Assembly: GCA_003132505.1 (NCBI GenBank)
Contig: PKXY01000028.1
Span: forward strand, 76,291-140,290
Direction of reading: 5' to 3'
Length of the DNA stretch: 64,000 nt
Source of the DNA: Solirubrobacterales bacterium
Lineage (GTDB): Bacteria; Actinomycetota; Thermoleophilia; Solirubrobacterales; Solirubrobacteraceae
The notes beneath the pieces were generated by a model. It did not search any database. It was given only the letters and a program-made list of their open reading frames with translations, and had not been told where the DNA came from. Positions within the stretch are counted from its first letter, which is position 1. Every line of letters starts with the position of its first letter. This document shows, one piece after another, positions 16,779-25,687 of this stretch. The position numbers and the translations under genes were made by a program.

Positions 16779-18313
16779 GCACGCGTGGTGGAGCGGTGGT
16801 GATCGTCGGCTTCATGGGGGCCGGCAAGACATCGGCGGCGCGGGCACTCGCGAGCGCCCGCGGGCGCGCCGCGATCGATAGCGACCGGCTGATCGAACAG
16901 CGCGTTGGCCGCACTGTTGCCGACTTCTTCGAACGCGACGGCGAGGCCGCCTTCCGCGCGGTCGAGGAGCAGGTCGTGTGCGAGTTGCTCGACGCCGCCG
17001 AAGGGGACGACGTCATCTCGCTGGGCGGCGGCGCCGTCACCTCGAAACGGGTGCGTCGCTCCCTGCGGCGCCACGTCGTCGTCTGGCTCGACGTCGATCC
17101 GGCAGTCGCCTGGCGGCGCAGTGGCGGCGGCAAGCGGCCACTGTCACGAGAGCGCAGAGCGTTCCACGCGCTCCACAGCGAGCGCCTGCCGATCTACGAA
17201 TCGGTTGCCGATGCGATCGTGCCTGCCACCTCGCGCCAGACGCTTGCAATCGCCTACCCGGCGCTCGCAACGCTGCGCGACGCGCCAGCCGGTACGCGCA
17301 TGTTATGGGCGGTGAGCGCCTCCGGGGACTACCCCGTGTGGGTCGGCCGCGGGCTCGTTGGCGCGGGCATCTGGCCGGTCGAGCGCCCGCCCTCGCGGCG
17401 CTTTCTCGTCAGTGATGAAAACGTTGCGGCGCGTTGGGCGGCGCGACTCGGCGAGCTCGACGGGCAGCTCGCGATTCGCCCCGGCGAGGCGAGCAAGACG
17501 CTGGCGAGCGCGACTGCGATCTGGCAGGCGATGGTCGCTGAGCGGATCACGCGCAGCGATCATGTCGTCGCGCTCGGCGGTGGTGTCGTCGGCGATCTGG
17601 CCGGCTTCTGCGCCGCCACCTACCAGCGCGGCATCCCGGTCGTGCAGGTGCCGACGACGCTCGTAGCGCAGGTCGACTCAGCCTACGGGGGCAAGACCGG
17701 CGTCGACCTACTGGAGGCCAAGAACTACGTCGGTGCGTTCCACCAGCCGGCCGGTGTCCTGGTCGATCCGGGGACGCTCGACACGCTGCCGGCGCCAGAG
17801 CTCAGCGCCGGCTACGCCGAGGTGTTGAAGACGGCCTTGATCGCCGGCGGGACGCTCTGGGAGCGCGTCGCAGCCGATGCCCCGATCGACGAGCAGTTGA
17901 TCCTCGACTGCATTCGCTGCAAGCTCGCGGTTGTCGCGGCGGACGAGCGTGACGGCGGTGTGCGGCAGGTGCTCAACCTCGGCCATACGGTCGGGCATGC
18001 GATCGAGGTTGCCGCGGGCTACGGACGCTACCGCCACGGCGAGGCCGTGGCCCTCGGGCTGCTCGTCGCCCTGCGGCTCTCAGGCCAGGAGGAGCTGCGC
18101 GGACGCGTCGCTCGCCTGCTCGACGCCCATGGCCTGCCGACGCACGCAAGCGGCCTCGATATCGAAGCCGTACTCGCGGCGACGCAGCTCGACAAGAAGC
18201 GCGGTCCCGGAGGAGTCCCGATGGTGCTCGTCGATGAGCCGGGACGCGTGCGTCACGGCGCGGCGGTCGAGGATCGGGACCTCGAGCAGGCTGTGCTGGA
18301 GGTCGTGGCGTGA
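16763..18313 (+). CDS. aroKB: Shikimate kinase / 3-dehydroquinate synthase fusion
   Basis: One 516-residue reading frame carries two enzymes. Residues ~10-170 are shikimate kinase: Walker A VGFMGAGKTSAA, substrate Asp in IDSDRLIE, and ISLGGGAV. Residues ~175-516 are 3-dehydroquinate synthase: VVALGGGVVGDLAGFCAATY, PTTLVAQVDSAYGGKTGVD, the zinc ligands in AGYAEVLK and NLGHTVGHAIE, and YRHGEAVALGL. The join is short (ATLRDAPAGTRMLWAVSAS) and has no stop. The start is GTG 16763, inside the aroC end. Fusing pathway steps 6 and 2 is known in some bacteria but is not the usual separate aroK and aroB. Confidence 0.95.
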   Translation: MASKLSTRGGAVVIVGFMGAGKTSAARALASARGRAAIDSDRLIEQRVGRTVADFFERDGEAAFRAVEEQVVCELLDAAEGDDVISLGGGAVTSKRVRRSLRRHVVVWLDVDPAVAWRRSGGGKRPLSRERRAFHALHSERLPIYESVADAIVPATSRQTLAIAYPALATLRDAPAGTRMLWAVSASGDYPVWVGRGLVGAGIWPVERPPSRRFLVSDENVAARWAARLGELDGQLAIRPGEASKTLASATAIWQAMVAERITRSDHVVALGGGVVGDLAGFCAATYQRGIPVVQVPTTLVAQVDSAYGGKTGVDLLEAKNYVGAFHQPAGVLVDPGTLDTLPAPELSAGYAEVLKTALIAGGTLWERVAADAPIDEQLILDCIRCKLAVVAADERDGGVRQVLNLGHTVGHAIEVAAGYGRYRHGEAVALGLLVALRLSGQEELRGRVARLLDAHGLPTHASGLDIEAVLAATQLDKKRGPGGVPMVLVDEPGRVRHGAAVEDRDLEQAVLEVVA

Positions 18314-18338
18314 GCGGCGCTTCTCGGATGGTGTACCG

Positions 18339-18788
18339 GTGAGCCCCCCGCGAAACCGCGTCGCGGTGATGCACGGCGTGAACCTCGACATGCTCGGTCG
18401 CCGCGACCCGGCGCATTACGGCAAGCTCACGCTGATCGAGCTCGAACGCCAGATTGTTGGCTTCGCGCGCGAGCTCGAGCTCGAGGTCCACTGCTTCCAG
18501 ACAAACTCCGAGAGCGAGTTTATCGAGCATCTGCACGGGATAACGGGGTCGGCCGACGGCCTGCTGCTGAACCCCGGAGCGTGGACCCACTACGCGTGGT
18601 CGATCCACGATGCGCTCGAGATCGCGGCGCTGCCGGCGGTCGAGGTGCACCTGTCGAGCGTCGACTCTCGCGAGGAGTGGCGACGCGTGTCCGTTGTTCG
18701 CGACCTCTGCATCGCAACGGTCAGCGGTCAGGGCGTCGAGGGCTACCGCGAGGCGCTTGTGCGGCTGAGCAAGGCGCTCGACGGATGA
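18339..18788 (+). CDS. aroQ: 3-Dehydroquinate dehydratase, type II
   Basis: 149 residues from the GTG at 18339; the track shows it only inside a longer ORF. The family signatures are VAVMHGVNLDMLGRRDPAHY, with the lid Tyr in HYGKLTL, and CFQTNSESEFIEHLHG. Further on are LLLNPGAWTHYAWSIHDAL and VEVHLSSVDSREEWRR. The catalytic Tyr and His are present. It dehydrates 3-dehydroquinate to 3-dehydroshikimate and normally forms dodecamers. The length matches the family. It is 25 bases after the aroKB stop and overlaps the next gene by ATGA. Confidence 0.95.
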   Translation: MSPPRNRVAVMHGVNLDMLGRRDPAHYGKLTLIELERQIVGFARELELEVHCFQTNSESEFIEHLHGITGSADGLLLNPGAWTHYAWSIHDALEIAALPAVEVHLSSVDSREEWRRVSVVRDLCIATVSGQGVEGYREALVRLSKALDG

Positions 18789-19861
18789 CCAGCGTCCGCG
18801 TCGAACGGCTCCGCGAGCTGCTGATCGAGCGCGACCTCGACGCGCTGATCGTGAACGGCGCAGCGAACCTCCGCTACCTCAGTGGCTTCACCGGCTCGAG
18901 CGGCATCGCACTGGTGGCGCTCGACGGACAGCCGCGCTTTTTCACCGACTTCCGCTACAAGGAGCAATCGGCAGTGGAGCTGGACGGCGCGTTCACGTGC
19001 GAGATCCTCGACGGCGAGCTGCTCAACGGGCTTGCCGCTGCGTTAGCGCCGGAACGCATCGGCTTCGACGATGCGACGACGAGCGTCGCGGGGCGCGCGC
19101 GCCTCGAGGAGCACGCACCGCCGCGCACCGAGCTCGTCGCGGCAGGCGGGTTGATCGAGCAGCTGCGCGCCGTCAAGGACGCCGAGGAGATCGAGCGGAT
19201 TGCGGCGGCGGCGGCGCTGGTGGACGGTATCTACGAGTGGTTGGTGCAGCGGGGATTCGCCGGGCGCAGGGAGCGCGAGGTCGCGGTCGAGGTCGAACAC
19301 GAGATGCGGATGCGCGGCTCGAGCCGCCCGAGCTTCGATTCGATCGTTGCTGGCGGTCTGCGCGGGGCCCTGCCGCACGCGCAGGTGACCGATTCACCGA
19401 TCGTGATGGGCACGCTCGTGACCGTGGACATCGGCGCCGTCCTCGACGGCTACTGCTCGGACTGCACGAGAACGTTCGCCGTCGGTGAGCCGACCGCGCA
19501 GGCGCGCGAGATCTACGAGCTGGTGCTGGCCGCGCAGATCGCCGGGCTGGAGGCGCTCGCGCCGGGAGTCAGCGGTGTCGCCGTGGATGCGAAGGCCCGC
19601 GCTGTGATCGAGGACGCCGGCTACGGCGAGTGTTTCGGCCATGGGCTGGGCCACGGCGTAGGCCTCGAGATCCACGAGCCGCCGCGCTTGTCGCGCCACG
19701 CGAGTGACGAGCCGCTGCGAGCGGGCAACGTCGTCACGGTGGAGCCGGGGATCTACCTGCCGGGGACGCTCGGCGTGCGGATCGAGGATCTCGTGGTGCT
19801 CACCGAAGACGGTGCCACGCGACTCAGCCACTTCACCAAAGAGCTGCTAGTCGTCGACTGA
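18785..19861 (+). CDS. M24B Xaa-Pro aminopeptidase (PepP/PepQ-like)
   Basis: 358 residues from the ATG at 18785, overlapping the aroQ stop by four bases; the longer track start is unlikely. The N-terminal creatinase-like domain ([20 protein letters not shown]) precedes a pita-bread metallopeptidase domain. The five metal ligands are visible: [18 protein letters not shown] (two Asp), [14 protein letters not shown] (His), EPGIYLPG (Glu) and GVRIEDLV (Glu). It cleaves X-Pro peptides in the cytoplasm. Placement between aroQ and efp is common in Gram-positive bacteria. Its 3' end overlaps the convergent membrane gene by 109 bases. Confidence 0.93.
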   Translation: MTSVRVERLRELLIERDLDALIVNGAANLRYLSGFTGSSGIALVALDGQPRFFTDFRYKEQSAVELDGAFTCEILDGELLNGLAAALAPERIGFDDATTSVAGRARLEEHAPPRTELVAAGGLIEQLRAVKDAEEIERIAAAAALVDGIYEWLVQRGFAGRREREVAVEVEHEMRMRGSSRPSFDSIVAGGLRGALPHAQVTDSPIVMGTLVTVDIGAVLDGYCSDCTRTFAVGEPTAQAREIYELVLAAQIAGLEALAPGVSGVAVDAKARAVIEDAGYGECFGHGLGHGVGLEIHEPPRLSRHASDEPLRAGNVVTVEPGIYLPGTLGVRIEDLVVLTEDGATRLSHFTKELLVVD

Positions 19862-21078
19862 GCCACCGGGTCGAGCGAAAGCTCAGCTGGCGGCCTGCGG
19901 TAGACGACGAAGGCGATCGCAGCGAGCGCGCAGACCGAGGGGATGAGGAACGACAGCGCAATCTGGTCGGCGCTCAGATGCAGTGGCCCGTACTCGAAGA
20001 TCGCCCACGTCGCGGCGCTCACCGCGGCGGCGCCGATCGGCGCGCGCCCGCGCACCAGTGTCTCCCAGCTCAGAAGCGCGATGGCGAAGGGCAGCGGGTA
20101 GTACACGAGATCCCAGGGGTCGAGCATGCACCGCAGCAGTAACAGCAGAGCGAGCAGCGCGAGCGCGTTCTCACGCGGTATCCGCCTGCGCGCGGCGAGC
20201 CAGGTCAGCGGCAGTCCGATCCAGACGATCAGCAGGTGGGCACGCCCCTGGAGCCAGCTCGGGGGCATCCGGAAGCCGTAGAGGATCTGGTTGCGCATCG
20301 CCGGAACCCAACGCCCCGGCGTGCCGAGGAACCACCAGATCTGTTGCGGGTAGAAGATCGTTCCGCCGTCGTTCACGGTGACCCGTGCGCTCGCAACCTT
20401 GGCACTGGTCGACGCAAGCGCAATCGGAGCCAGGAGCAGCCCGGCTACCCCGCCGGCGATCAACAGCGCGTGGATGCGCTTTGCGGGAAGCGCGAGCAGC
20501 ACCGGTCCGATCGCGACGAGAGCCCATTCTTTGTTGGCGATCGCCAATCCGAGCAGGATCCCGGCCCAGTTGACGTGGCCGCGGAGCGCGGCGAGGACGG
20601 CGACGACGCAGAGGACGGCGCCGAGAACCTCCTCCGGGTGGCCGATCTTCATCGCGTAATAGGTCATGGGATTCACGCAGCAGACGGCCAGGGTGAGCGC
20701 GGCGGTCAGCCGGCTGCGGCCCGCCGCACGCAGGCGCGTGGCGATCCAGGCGCCCAGCGCGGCGAGCGCGAGCAGGCAGGGGAGCGCCGAGAAGCGATAG
20801 ATGAGCAGCCTGCTGCCGTTGGCAAGTGAGGCGATCAGAGCGAAGGGAGCTCTCAGCTCGAGCGACGGCCCGTACGACGGCGCGGTCCTCAGGAACTCCC
20901 CGACGTGGCCGTGGAGCAGTGCGGCGAGCGGGACTGCAGCCTCGGTCGAGTAGTCGTTGAGGTTGACCTGCCAGGGCTGCCACCAGGCCATCGCAATCGC
21001 GGCCGCGATCGCGATCAGCGTGATCGCAAAGCGTTCCCAGGGCGGCTGACGCAGGCTGTCGGCGGCGGCGCTAATCAC
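19753..21078 (-). CDS. Polytopic membrane protein, GT87-like candidate, paralogue A
   Basis: 441 residues with about eleven hydrophobic helices. It shares motifs with its upstream neighbour: KIGHPEEVLGAVLCVVAVLA, GTIFYPQQIWWFLGTPG and LRCMLDPWDLVYYPLPFAI. The order of features suggests a polyprenyl-phosphate-sugar-dependent transferase of the GT-C superfamily: a first helix, a loop with Asp (NLNDYSTEAAVPLAALLHGH), many helices, then conserved Trp/Asp loops. The call is not secure. The last ~36 residues overlap the pepP-like gene and are Ser/Arg-rich, probably a by-product of the overlap. The ATG at 21078 lies inside the end of paralogue B, so the two are co-translated. Confidence 0.75.
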   Translation of the reverse strand: MISAAADSLRQPPWERFAITLIAIAAAIAMAWWQPWQVNLNDYSTEAAVPLAALLHGHVGEFLRTAPSYGPSLELRAPFALIASLANGSRLLIYRFSALPCLLALAALGAWIATRLRAAGRSRLTAALTLAVCCVNPMTYYAMKIGHPEEVLGAVLCVVAVLAALRGHVNWAGILLGLAIANKEWALVAIGPVLLALPAKRIHALLIAGGVAGLLLAPIALASTSAKVASARVTVNDGGTIFYPQQIWWFLGTPGRWVPAMRNQILYGFRMPPSWLQGRAHLLIVWIGLPLTWLAARRRIPRENALALLALLLLLRCMLDPWDLVYYPLPFAIALLSWETLVRGRAPIGAAAVSAATWAIFEYGPLHLSADQIALSFLIPSVCALAAIAFVVYRRPPAELSLDPVAQSTTSSSLVKWLSRVAPSSVSTTRSSIRTPSVPGR

Positions 21079-22318
21079 TGGGCTGGAGCGTTATCGAAGG
21101 CGCAAGTCGGCGCTGCAGCATGGCTCCGCGCGGGGCGGTGCCCACGCTGGGACGGTAGATCGCGCGCAGCAGCAGCGCGATCGCGGGCAGGCAGATCAGG
21201 TCGAATACCGCCGAGCCGAGGTCGGCGCTGATGTGGGAGGGAAGCTCCTGGAATATTGCCCACGCGGCGACTGTGGCGAGGAGACCGTAGAGCGGCGGCC
21301 GCCGCATTCGCAGTGACTCCCAGGCGATCAGCGCGACGATCAACGGCAACGGGTAGTAGCCGTTGTCCCACGGATCGAGCGCACAGCGCAACAGGAGCAG
21401 CGCGACGAGCACCAGCAGCGCATCGGCACCGCCGCGGCCCCGTCCCCGTCGTGCTGCGAGCAGTGTCAGTGGTAGCGAGATCGCGATGATCAGCGGATGC
21501 GCGATGTCCGATATCCAGCCGGGCGGGACGCGGTAGCCGACCAGGACCACGCCATTCGAGTTGCGCACGACGTGTCCCGCGGCGCCGAGGAACCACCAGA
21601 GCTGCTGCGGCTGAAAGATCGTGCCGGTCGCGGCGCCAACCGTGGCTGCTGCGCTCGATGCGTGGCTCGGGAGCTGCGCGGCGATGAGCGGCGCGTAAAA
21701 CACCGCCGCCACCGTGCCGGCGATCGCGAGCGCCTGCCGACGATTGGCCGGCAGGGCGAGCAGCACTGGACCGACGGCGAGCAGCGCCCATTCCTTGTCG
21801 ACGATCGCGAGGCCGAGCAGCAGGCCGGCCCAGACTGCACGGCCGCGCTCGGCCGCCAGCACGGCTACGACGCACAGCACGCCGCCGAGCAGCTCTTCAG
21901 CGTGGCCTATCTGGCAGGCGTAGACAGTGATCGGGTTTGCCGCGCAGAGCCCGAGAGTTGTCCAGCGCGCGAGTCGGCTCGCCCCCGCATCGCGCATGCG
22001 CGAGAACAGCCAGAGCGCCAGCAGTGCGGCTGCGATCAGGCAGGGCAGCGACACGGTCTCGAACCGCGCCTGCTCGCCGCCACCCCATAGCGCCGGCAGC
22101 ATGGCGAACGGGGCACGCAGCTCGAGTGACCCGCCATAGACCGGCGCGAGCTGGAAGAAGCGCCACAGATGTCCGCCGGCGAGCGCGTCGTATGCCGGTG
22201 TTACCTCGAAGTCGTAATCGGTCCAGGCGAAGCCGTAGAGGCCGAGGTAGACCATGGTCCAGACGCCGACTCCGGCGAAGACGCACGCTAGCCACTGCTT
22301 GCGGATGAAGCCGATCAT
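21071..22318 (-). CDS. Polytopic membrane protein, GT87-like candidate, paralogue B
   Basis: 415 residues with the same layout as paralogue A: first loop ASP-containing (AWTDYDFEVTPAYDALAGGH), then QIGHAEELLGGVLCVVAVLA, GTIFQPQQLWWFLGAAG and LRCALDPWDNGYYPLPLIV. The two genes look like a tandem duplication and overlap by eight bases. Both sit on the minus strand between two plus-strand housekeeping genes (pepP-like and efp). The ATG at 22318 faces the next plus-strand gene across a 121-base divergent promoter region. They could transfer sugars to a cell-surface glycan; the donor and acceptor are unknown. Confidence 0.78.
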   Translation of the reverse strand: MIGFIRKQWLACVFAGVGVWTMVYLGLYGFAWTDYDFEVTPAYDALAGGHLWRFFQLAPVYGGSLELRAPFAMLPALWGGGEQARFETVSLPCLIAAALLALWLFSRMRDAGASRLARWTTLGLCAANPITVYACQIGHAEELLGGVLCVVAVLAAERGRAVWAGLLLGLAIVDKEWALLAVGPVLLALPANRRQALAIAGTVAAVFYAPLIAAQLPSHASSAAATVGAATGTIFQPQQLWWFLGAAGHVVRNSNGVVLVGYRVPPGWISDIAHPLIIAISLPLTLLAARRGRGRGGADALLVLVALLLLRCALDPWDNGYYPLPLIVALIAWESLRMRRPPLYGLLATVAAWAIFQELPSHISADLGSAVFDLICLPAIALLLRAIYRPSVGTAPRGAMLQRRLAPSITLQPSD

Positions 22319-22439
22319 GCTGCACCCCTAATATCGGCCGCGCGGGCCGCCACCAACACCCCGAATCTGAAGTTGCGGCGTCAGCTTCTGCCCGCCGGAC
22401 CTCGCCCAAGTTCGCCCCGCAGACCGCTCACCGCGCACC

Positions 22440-23279
22440 ATGCCCTCCTTTCCGGTCTCGATCTGCATCCTCTCGCTCGTCCAGGCATCGGTCGTGGCGC
22501 TGCCGGCGGCGCACACGCTGGCGCCGCTGCGCCGCCTGCGCTCAGGCTGGTGGGCGCTGGTCCCGGTCGGCTCGGTCGTCGCGTTCGTCTTCGGCGTGCG
22601 AGCGCTTGGCGGCGTCGCCGACGGACTGACCTATCTCGCACTGATCGGCGTGCCGCCGTTGGCTGCACTTGCCCTCGGGTGCTTCGTGCGTGGTGCACGC
22701 CCGCTGCTCGCCGCCGGCGCCGTCCCGCTGTTCGCGCTCGCCTGGGCCGACCGATCAGGTCTCCCGGGCGAGGCCGCCGGCCTCGTGCTCGACGCCCTGT
22801 CGTGCGTTTCACTCGGCGTATTGCTGGTCGCCGTGACGCCGCGGCGGCTCGTCAAGCTGGCGATCATCGCGATGTCCGCTGCCGATGCCTGGCTCGTGAT
22901 CAGCAACCTGCTCGCCGCACCCAACAACTCGCTCAACGCAGCGGCACCTGTGGCCAACCTGCCGCAACTACAGCGCGTTCTCTTCGGCTCGGCAGTGATG
23001 GGCTACGGCGACCTCTTCATCGCCGGCCTGCTCGGTGCACTGCTCGCGTTTGAGCCGCGGACGCAGTGGCGGGCGACGCTGGTGGCGGGCACGCTCGCGC
23101 TGCTCTCCGACCTACTGTTCTTCGCCGTGCACGAGTTGCCGGCAACGGTGCCGATCGCGCTGACGTTGATCGCGATCGAGGGCGCCGGACTCCGCTCATG
23201 CCGTCGCGCGAACGGACGGGAGAGCGGCGCCCGGCACTCGAGCGAGCCGGCAGAGGCGGTTATACGCGACCGCGGGTGA
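22440..23279 (+). CDS. Membrane protein with GxGD motif, possible presenilin-like protease
   Basis: 279 residues with about nine hydrophobic helices and a charged, soluble C-terminal tail. Three features recall GxGD intramembrane aspartic proteases: an Asp inside one helix (IIAMSAADAWLVISNLL, Asp149), VMGYGDLFIAGLLGALLA (GYGD at 188-191) in a later helix, and LPATVPIALTLIAIEG (a PAL-like turn, 233-248) near the end. The order Asp, GxGD, P-A-L matches presenilin-type enzymes. The first motif lacks the usual YD, so the assignment is only a hypothesis. The gene is divergent from the GT87-like pair. Otherwise it is an unrecognised membrane protein. Confidence 0.7.
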   Translation: MPSFPVSICILSLVQASVVALPAAHTLAPLRRLRSGWWALVPVGSVVAFVFGVRALGGVADGLTYLALIGVPPLAALALGCFVRGARPLLAAGAVPLFALAWADRSGLPGEAAGLVLDALSCVSLGVLLVAVTPRRLVKLAIIAMSAADAWLVISNLLAAPNNSLNAAAPVANLPQLQRVLFGSAVMGYGDLFIAGLLGALLAFEPRTQWRATLVAGTLALLSDLLFFAVHELPATVPIALTLIAIEGAGLRSCRRANGRESGARHSSEPAEAVIRDRG

Positions 23280-23569
23280 CGGTCCCGCGGCCGCGCAACA
23301 CAGCGTCGCAGCGTCATTGTTGGTTTCGGATTTCCGCCCGTTTGCCGTTGGTTAGGCATGTTCCAGCGCGGCTTCGGCAGCGGTTTGCTCCGCCGGCGCC
23401 GGCGTGCGGCAGCTAGCGCGGGAAGTGCTCGTGCACAGCGAACTCCTCCAGCTCGGGCGCACCGCCCTCCGGCATGCCGATGGCGGCCAGCCCCGGTGCT
23501 ATGCGTGCGCCGACTTTAAGCCCGCCTCCGGCGGGGCCGTCAAGGGCCGCCCGCGTACACTGGCGCGAC

Positions 23570-24133
23570 ATGGCCATATCGACAAACCAATTCAAAAACG
23601 GGAACCACATCGAGGTCGAGGGGGTCATCTTCAAGATCCTCGAGTTCCAGCACGTCAAGCCCGGGAAGGGCGGCGCGTTCGTGCGAACAAAGCTGCGGCG
23701 CGTCTCCGACGACGCCGTGATCGACCGCACGTTTCGCGCCGGGGAGCGGTTCCGATCCGTCAGGACGGAGTCGCGGAAGATGCAGTTCCTCTACGCCGAC
23801 GGCGCCGATGCGCACTTCATGGACAGCTCGTCCTACGAGCAGCTGGCGGTCCCCGAGTCAACGGTCGCGCACGCCCTCCGCTTCACGCGGGCTAGCGACG
23901 AGGTCGACCTCCTGTTCATCGACGGCGCGCCCGGTGACATTCAGCTGCCGAGCGCGGTCGACCTCGAAGTATCCGATACCGACCCGGGCCTGCGTGGCGA
24001 CACAGCGTCAGGCGGCGGCACGAAACCGGCGACGCTCGAGACCGGCGCGCAGGTGCACGTGCCGCTGTTCGTCAACATCGGCGACCGCGTCCGCGTCGAC
24101 ACACGCACGGGCGAATACGTCTCGCGCGCCTGA
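23570..24133 (+). CDS. efp: Elongation factor P
   Basis: 187 residues from the ATG at 23570, exactly the family length; the longer track start is rejected. EF-P binds beside the ribosomal P-site tRNA and relieves stalling at polyproline. The N-terminal KOW-like domain has [20 protein letters not shown], then [15 protein letters not shown] with Lys33 at the tip that is modified in some bacteria. Two OB domains follow; the last ends [20 protein letters not shown]. It is followed by nusB after 18 bases. The preceding 290-base gap holds no gene I can support. Confidence 0.97.
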   Translation: MAISTNQFKNGNHIEVEGVIFKILEFQHVKPGKGGAFVRTKLRRVSDDAVIDRTFRAGERFRSVRTESRKMQFLYADGADAHFMDSSSYEQLAVPESTVAHALRFTRASDEVDLLFIDGAPGDIQLPSAVDLEVSDTDPGLRGDTASGGGTKPATLETGAQVHVPLFVNIGDRVRVDTRTGEYVSRA

Positions 24134-24151
24134 TGGCGGCGTGGCCCACTG

Positions 24152-24559
24152 ATGCGCCGCAGTGAGCAGCGCCGCCAGGCCGTCTTCGCCCTCTACCAGC
24201 ACGATCTGACCGGCCGGCCGCTAATGGAGACGCTCGAAGCCGATGCCAGCCCGTTCACGCGATCGCTCGCGCACGCCGCCGCCGACCTCGCCCCCGGACT
24301 GGACGAGCTGATCGAACGCCACGCCCACGGTTGGAGCGTCACGCGGATCGCGCCGCTCGAGCGAAGCATCCTGCGCATCGCTCTGGTCGAGATGTTGCAT
24401 GGCGACGCCGTCGAGGCGCTGCGACCGATCCCGCCCGAGGGGGCGATCGACGAGGCCGTGCAGAGCGCGAAGGAGTTCTGCGGCGCGCAGGCACCGGGTT
24501 TCGTCAACGGGATCCTCGCTGCCGTGCTCCGCGAGGTGCGGGAGGGCGCCCGCCCGTGA
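24152..24559 (+). CDS. nusB: Transcription antitermination protein NusB
   Basis: 135 residues, all-helical, with the family signatures RRQAVFALYQHDLTGRPL at the N-terminus and APLERSILRIALVEMLHG in the middle. The end, AIDEAVQSAKEFCGAQAPGFVNGILAAVLRE, is also typical. NusB with S10 (NusE) binds boxA in rRNA leaders and takes part in antitermination. The efp-nusB order is widespread in Gram-positive bacteria. xseB begins 37 bases downstream. Confidence 0.95.
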   Translation: MRRSEQRRQAVFALYQHDLTGRPLMETLEADASPFTRSLAHAAADLAPGLDELIERHAHGWSVTRIAPLERSILRIALVEMLHGDAVEALRPIPPEGAIDEAVQSAKEFCGAQAPGFVNGILAAVLREVREGARP

Positions 24560-24596
24560 CCAGCCCAACGTCGAGCCGGTGCGCGACAATGTTGCA

Positions 24597-24806
24597 ATGA
24601 GCGCCGCGGACGACAACCTCGACCAGCTGATCGACAGGCTGGAGCGCGCTGCCGCGCAGCTGCGCTCCGGGGAGCTCTCACAGGATGCCGCCGCAACGCT
24701 CGTGGAGGACTGCGCGGCGCTGGCCGGTGAGGCGAGCGCCGAGCTCGAGCAGCGCGCCCGCCTGGGCGCTGAAGAGCAGGCGCCGGCACAGGACACGCTG
24801 TTGTAG
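24597..24806 (+). CDS. xseB: Exodeoxyribonuclease VII small subunit (XseB-like)
   Basis: A 69-residue helical protein from the ATG at 24597, hidden in a longer track ORF. NLDQLIDRLERAAAQLRSGE followed by LSQDAAATLVEDCAALAGEA fits the XseB pattern (helix, S/GELSL-like turn, helix). The end is acidic and polar. XseB binds XseA to make exonuclease VII, which degrades single-stranded DNA. XseA is not encoded in the window. Its TAG shares one base with the GTG of the next gene, so they are co-translated. The call rests on pattern and position between nusB and the prenyl synthase. Confidence 0.7.
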   Translation: MSAADDNLDQLIDRLERAAAQLRSGELSQDAAATLVEDCAALAGEASAELEQRARLGAEEQAPAQDTLL

Positions 24807-25687
24807 TGGTCCTGGCGACCTATCCCGATCATCTCCGCGCCGCGGTGGACTCCTACCTGACGGAGATCAACTTCAGCGACGACGCCGAGCTCGCCGGCCT
24901 CCAGGAGGCGATGCGCTACTCGCTGCTCGCCCCGGGAAAGCGAATTCGCCCGGTGCTCTGCCTCGCGACGGCTGCCGCACTGGGTCGCGAGCCGGAGAGC
25001 GTGCTGGCGCTGGCAGCAGCGATCGAGCTGATTCACACGTACTCGCTGATCCACGACGACCTGCCGGCGATGGACGACGACGAGCTCCGGCGGGGCCGTC
25101 CGACCTGCCACGTCGCCTACGGCGAGAACGTTGCGATCCTCGCCGGGGACGCGCTCTACGCCGAGGCCTTTCGTCACCTCGTCGAGCAGCAGGAGGGTGA
25201 GCCGATCAACGTGCTGCGCGCCGCCGGGCACCTCGCCGCCGCGACCGGGGTCGACGGGATGGTTGGCGGCCAGTACCTGGACGTCGCCACGAAGGCCCCA
25301 GCCGGAGCCGACGGGCTGCGCCGGCTGCACGAGCTGAAGACCGGACGGCTGATCGGCGCCGCGATCGAATGTCCCCTGCTGCTGAGCGGAGCGAGCGAAG
25401 ATGAGACAATGCTCTACGGTCGCTTCGCAGTGGAGCTCGGCGTGCTCTTTCAGATCGTGGACGACATACTCGACGTGACTGGCACAGACGCCGCGCTCGG
25501 AAAGCCGAGCGGAAGCGACGAGCGGCACGGCAAGCGCACCTACGTGTCCGAGCACGGCCTCGAGCAGGCGCGCGAGCTTGCGCGTCGCTCACACGGCTCG
25601 GCGCGAGCGGCATTGGCCGAGGCGGCCCCGGTCGGGGCGCCCGAGCTGGAGCAGATCACCGACTTCATCTACACGCGAACCTCGTGA
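24806..25687 (+). CDS. ispA: Short-chain polyprenyl diphosphate synthase (IspA/GGPPS-like)
   Basis: 293 residues from a GTG sharing a base with the xseB stop. Both aspartate-rich motifs are present: IHDDLPAMDDDELRRG (FARM) and FQIVDDILDVTG (SARM). APGKRIRPVLCL, VGGQYLDV and LHELKTGRLIGAAIE are also family features. It condenses isopentenyl diphosphate with an allylic diphosphate. The residues before the FARM (LIHTYSLI) cannot on their own separate FPP from GGPP synthase. It is translationally coupled to dxs (GTGA), which supplies the precursor pathway. Confidence 0.93.
   Translation: MVLATYPDHLRAAVDSYLTEINFSDDAELAGLQEAMRYSLLAPGKRIRPVLCLATAAALGREPESVLALAAAIELIHTYSLIHDDLPAMDDDELRRGRPTCHVAYGENVAILAGDALYAEAFRHLVEQQEGEPINVLRAAGHLAAATGVDGMVGGQYLDVATKAPAGADGLRRLHELKTGRLIGAAIECPLLLSGASEDETMLYGRFAVELGVLFQIVDDILDVTGTDAALGKPSGSDERHGKRTYVSEHGLEQARELARRSHGSARAALAEAAPVGAPELEQITDFIYTRTS

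Noticed and set aside
23515-23540. CCCGCC-TCC-GGCGGG hairpin as a terminator before efp
   Set aside because: Only six base pairs with a three-base loop and no T-run; too weak to call.
23413-23730. 105-residue minus-strand ORF ending [12 protein letters not shown] before efp
   Set aside because: Most of it is antisense to efp, third positions are mixed and no start has a ribosome site. A short real peptide in the gap cannot be excluded but is not supported.
24221-25555. 444-residue minus-strand ORF
   Set aside because: Antisense across nusB, xseB and the prenyl synthase, all of which have clear motifs.
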